From Proteobacteria bacterium ST_bin16 (GTDB taxonomy: Bacteria; Pseudomonadota; Gammaproteobacteria; Burkholderiales; Nitrosomonadaceae), in contig MSXT01000088.1 of NCBI GenBank assembly GCA_002083595.1, forward strand, positions 1 through 15,366: 15,366 bases of DNA. The letters are read 5' to 3'. Shown here piece by piece: positions 14,474 through 15,366 of this stretch. A program made the translations under genes and the position numbers. Below the pieces are notes generated by a model. It saw only the letters and a list, made by a program, of their open reading frames with translations, searched no databases and was not told the origin of the DNA. Every line of letters starts with the position of its first letter. Position 1 is the first letter of the stretch.

Positions 14474-15366
14474 CTTAGGGTGTGTCAAATTTGTGCCAAT
14501 AAAGACATTTGAAACCAGTTCGGCATGCTGTAAAAGTTGGGGTTTTGATAGGTGAGCATACCGCCTGACCATCTCTTCCGATTCCCAGCCTCCAAGCTCC
14601 TGCAACACATTCATGGGAGCACCTTGTTGGGCTAACCAACTTGCCCATGTATGGCGCAGGTCATGCCATCTGAAATTATCTATTCCGGCCCGTTTCAAAG
14701 CATTTCTCCATGCACTGGTATTTGCCCAAGAAATTGAGCGACCTTTATAAGTAAATACTCTGCTTGGATGCTTGGCACTTTGCCGAAATAAAACAGCCAA
14801 AGCTATTGAATTTAGCGGAACATGGATTGCCTTTCTTGCTTTTGCCTGATCAGGATGAACCCATGCAGCCTTGCGTTCCAGATCAACCTGGCTCCATTCC
14901 AAGTTAATTACGTTTGATTGTCTTAATCCAGTTGATAAAGCAAAAATCACCATATCCTGTTGATGAGCGGGTAATTCCTTAAGAAGCATTTTCACCTGCT
15001 CAGGGGTTAACCAGCGAACTCGATGTTTGGGTTCCGGAAATAATCTAATTTTCGGAACCTTGTCAGTCCACTCCCAGTCATAGCATGCCTTGCGCAAAAT
15101 TGCCCGTATCAGCGCTAAATGCCGATTTGCAGTTGATGGGCTAGTTTCTTTGGCCTTGGTATGTGCAATATGATCTATCAGCATCCGATCAATCTCATTC
15201 AATAGCTTTTTACGTAAAAACTGCTGTAGCCATCGTAATTTCTCCTTGTCGCGTTCATGCGTCGCTTTGTGCTGTGTTTCTAACAAAAACTTGCATGCCG
15301 CTTCATCCCAAGTCCGCTTTGGCTTATCCCCCAGTCTTGCAACACGCCAGGATTCCGCTTTCAGCT
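14447..15366 (-). CDS. Tyrosine-family site-specific integrase (N-terminus outside window)
   Basis: A phage/island-type tyrosine recombinase that would catalyse integration and excision of the adjacent element. The frame stays open to the window edge, giving 305 visible residues; a TTG at 15286 is not the real start, because the upstream codons (LKAESWRVARLGDKPKRTWDEAACKF) read as typical integrase N-terminal sequence, so perhaps 40-60 residues are missing. A SAM-like core-binding domain covers about 40-110 of the visible part and the catalytic domain about 118-290. In this numbering the catalytic residues are R148 (STGLRQ), K175 (QAKARKAIHVPL), H234 and R237 (HDLRH), W260 (GGW, in the His/Trp position) and nucleophile Y269 (RRYAHLS). 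All are present, so the enzyme looks active. It converges on rpoD-tRNA, and its 3' end lies in the terminator hairpin. Confidence 0.94.
   Translation of the reverse strand, partial: LKAESWRVARLGDKPKRTWDEAACKFLLETQHKATHERDKEKLRWLQQFLRKKLLNEIDRMLIDHIAHTKAKETSPSTANRHLALIRAILRKACYDWEWTDKVPKIRLFPEPKHRVRWLTPEQVKMLLKELPAHQQDMVIFALSTGLRQSNVINLEWSQVDLERKAAWVHPDQAKARKAIHVPLNSIALAVLFRQSAKHPSRVFTYKGRSISWANTSAWRNALKRAGIDNFRWHDLRHTWASWLAQQGAPMNVLQELGGWESEEMVRRYAHLSKPQLLQHAELVSNVFIGTNLTHPKKKEVRETL

Larger units (their letters stand above)
14434..15366. mobile_element. Left end of an integrative element inserted at the tRNA 3' end (continues beyond window)
   Basis: A tyrosine recombinase gene begins its 3' end 13 bases after the CCA of the CAU tRNA, the common layout of genomic islands, ICEs and prophages that use a tRNA 3' end as attachment site. 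The expected attL core would lie in the T-arm/acceptor part of the tRNA (about 14406-14433) and a matching direct repeat should mark the right end outside the window. Only the integrase is visible, so the element type is open. Confidence 0.55.

Noticed and set aside
14434..15366. Possible defence or other novel system on the integrated element
   Set aside because: Only the integrase is visible. Whatever the element carries lies beyond the right edge, so no claim about cargo can be supported.

Overview
The window is ordinary chromosomal DNA of a betaproteobacterium that ends in the first ~0.9 kb of an integrated mobile element. I infer a Nitrosomonas-like ammonia oxidiser, because of the gene order (ftsY next to an M16 peptidase; orn, M48 peptidase, pterin dehydratase, rsgA, darP, pmbA; rpsU, yqeY, dnaG, rpoD, tRNA), the long lysine-rich N-terminus of RpoD and the moderate GC content. 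The genus is a guess from memory of family sequences, not the result of a search.

Left part (1-4031). ftsE (cut by the window edge) and ftsY form a minus-strand cell-division and protein-targeting operon. A secreted M16 zinc peptidase diverges from it. After a small hairpin-bearing gap come two minus-strand genes: a secreted, very histidine-rich protein with two canonical EF-hands, and the oligoribonuclease gene orn. The EF-hand gene has a good ribosome binding site and a possible sigma-E-like promoter overlaid on a dyad.

Middle part (4140-9076). Three plus-strand genes are tightly coupled by 4-base start/stop overlaps: an M48 membrane peptidase, pterin-4a-carbinolamine dehydratase, and rsgA, which starts at TTG. 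Convergent to them is darP, a ribosome maturation factor, and divergent from darP is pmbA (tldE). tusA, a small sulfur carrier, lies convergent to pmbA. Orn, RsgA and DarP make this a neighbourhood of RNA turnover and ribosome assembly.

Right part (9250-14473). This is the macromolecular-synthesis operon: rpsU (S21), yqeY (GatB/YqeY domain), dnaG (primase) and rpoD (housekeeping sigma), followed 12 bases later by a CAU-anticodon tRNA that looks like tRNA-Ile2. Perfect extended -10 elements (TGnTATAAT) precede both rpsU and rpoD, a weak hairpin lies between rpsU and yqeY, and a perfect 12-bp inverted repeat sits inside the dnaG coding sequence. A strong intrinsic terminator follows the tRNA.

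Right edge (14434-15366). A tyrosine recombinase on the minus strand, with all catalytic residues present but its N-terminus outside the window, abuts the tRNA 3' end. This is the usual layout of an integrative element inserted in a tRNA gene. Its stop codon lies inside the terminator hairpin that closes the host rpoD-tRNA unit. The cargo lies beyond the window, so any accessory system it carries cannot be judged here. I found no CRISPR array, insertion sequence or undescribed multi-gene system.
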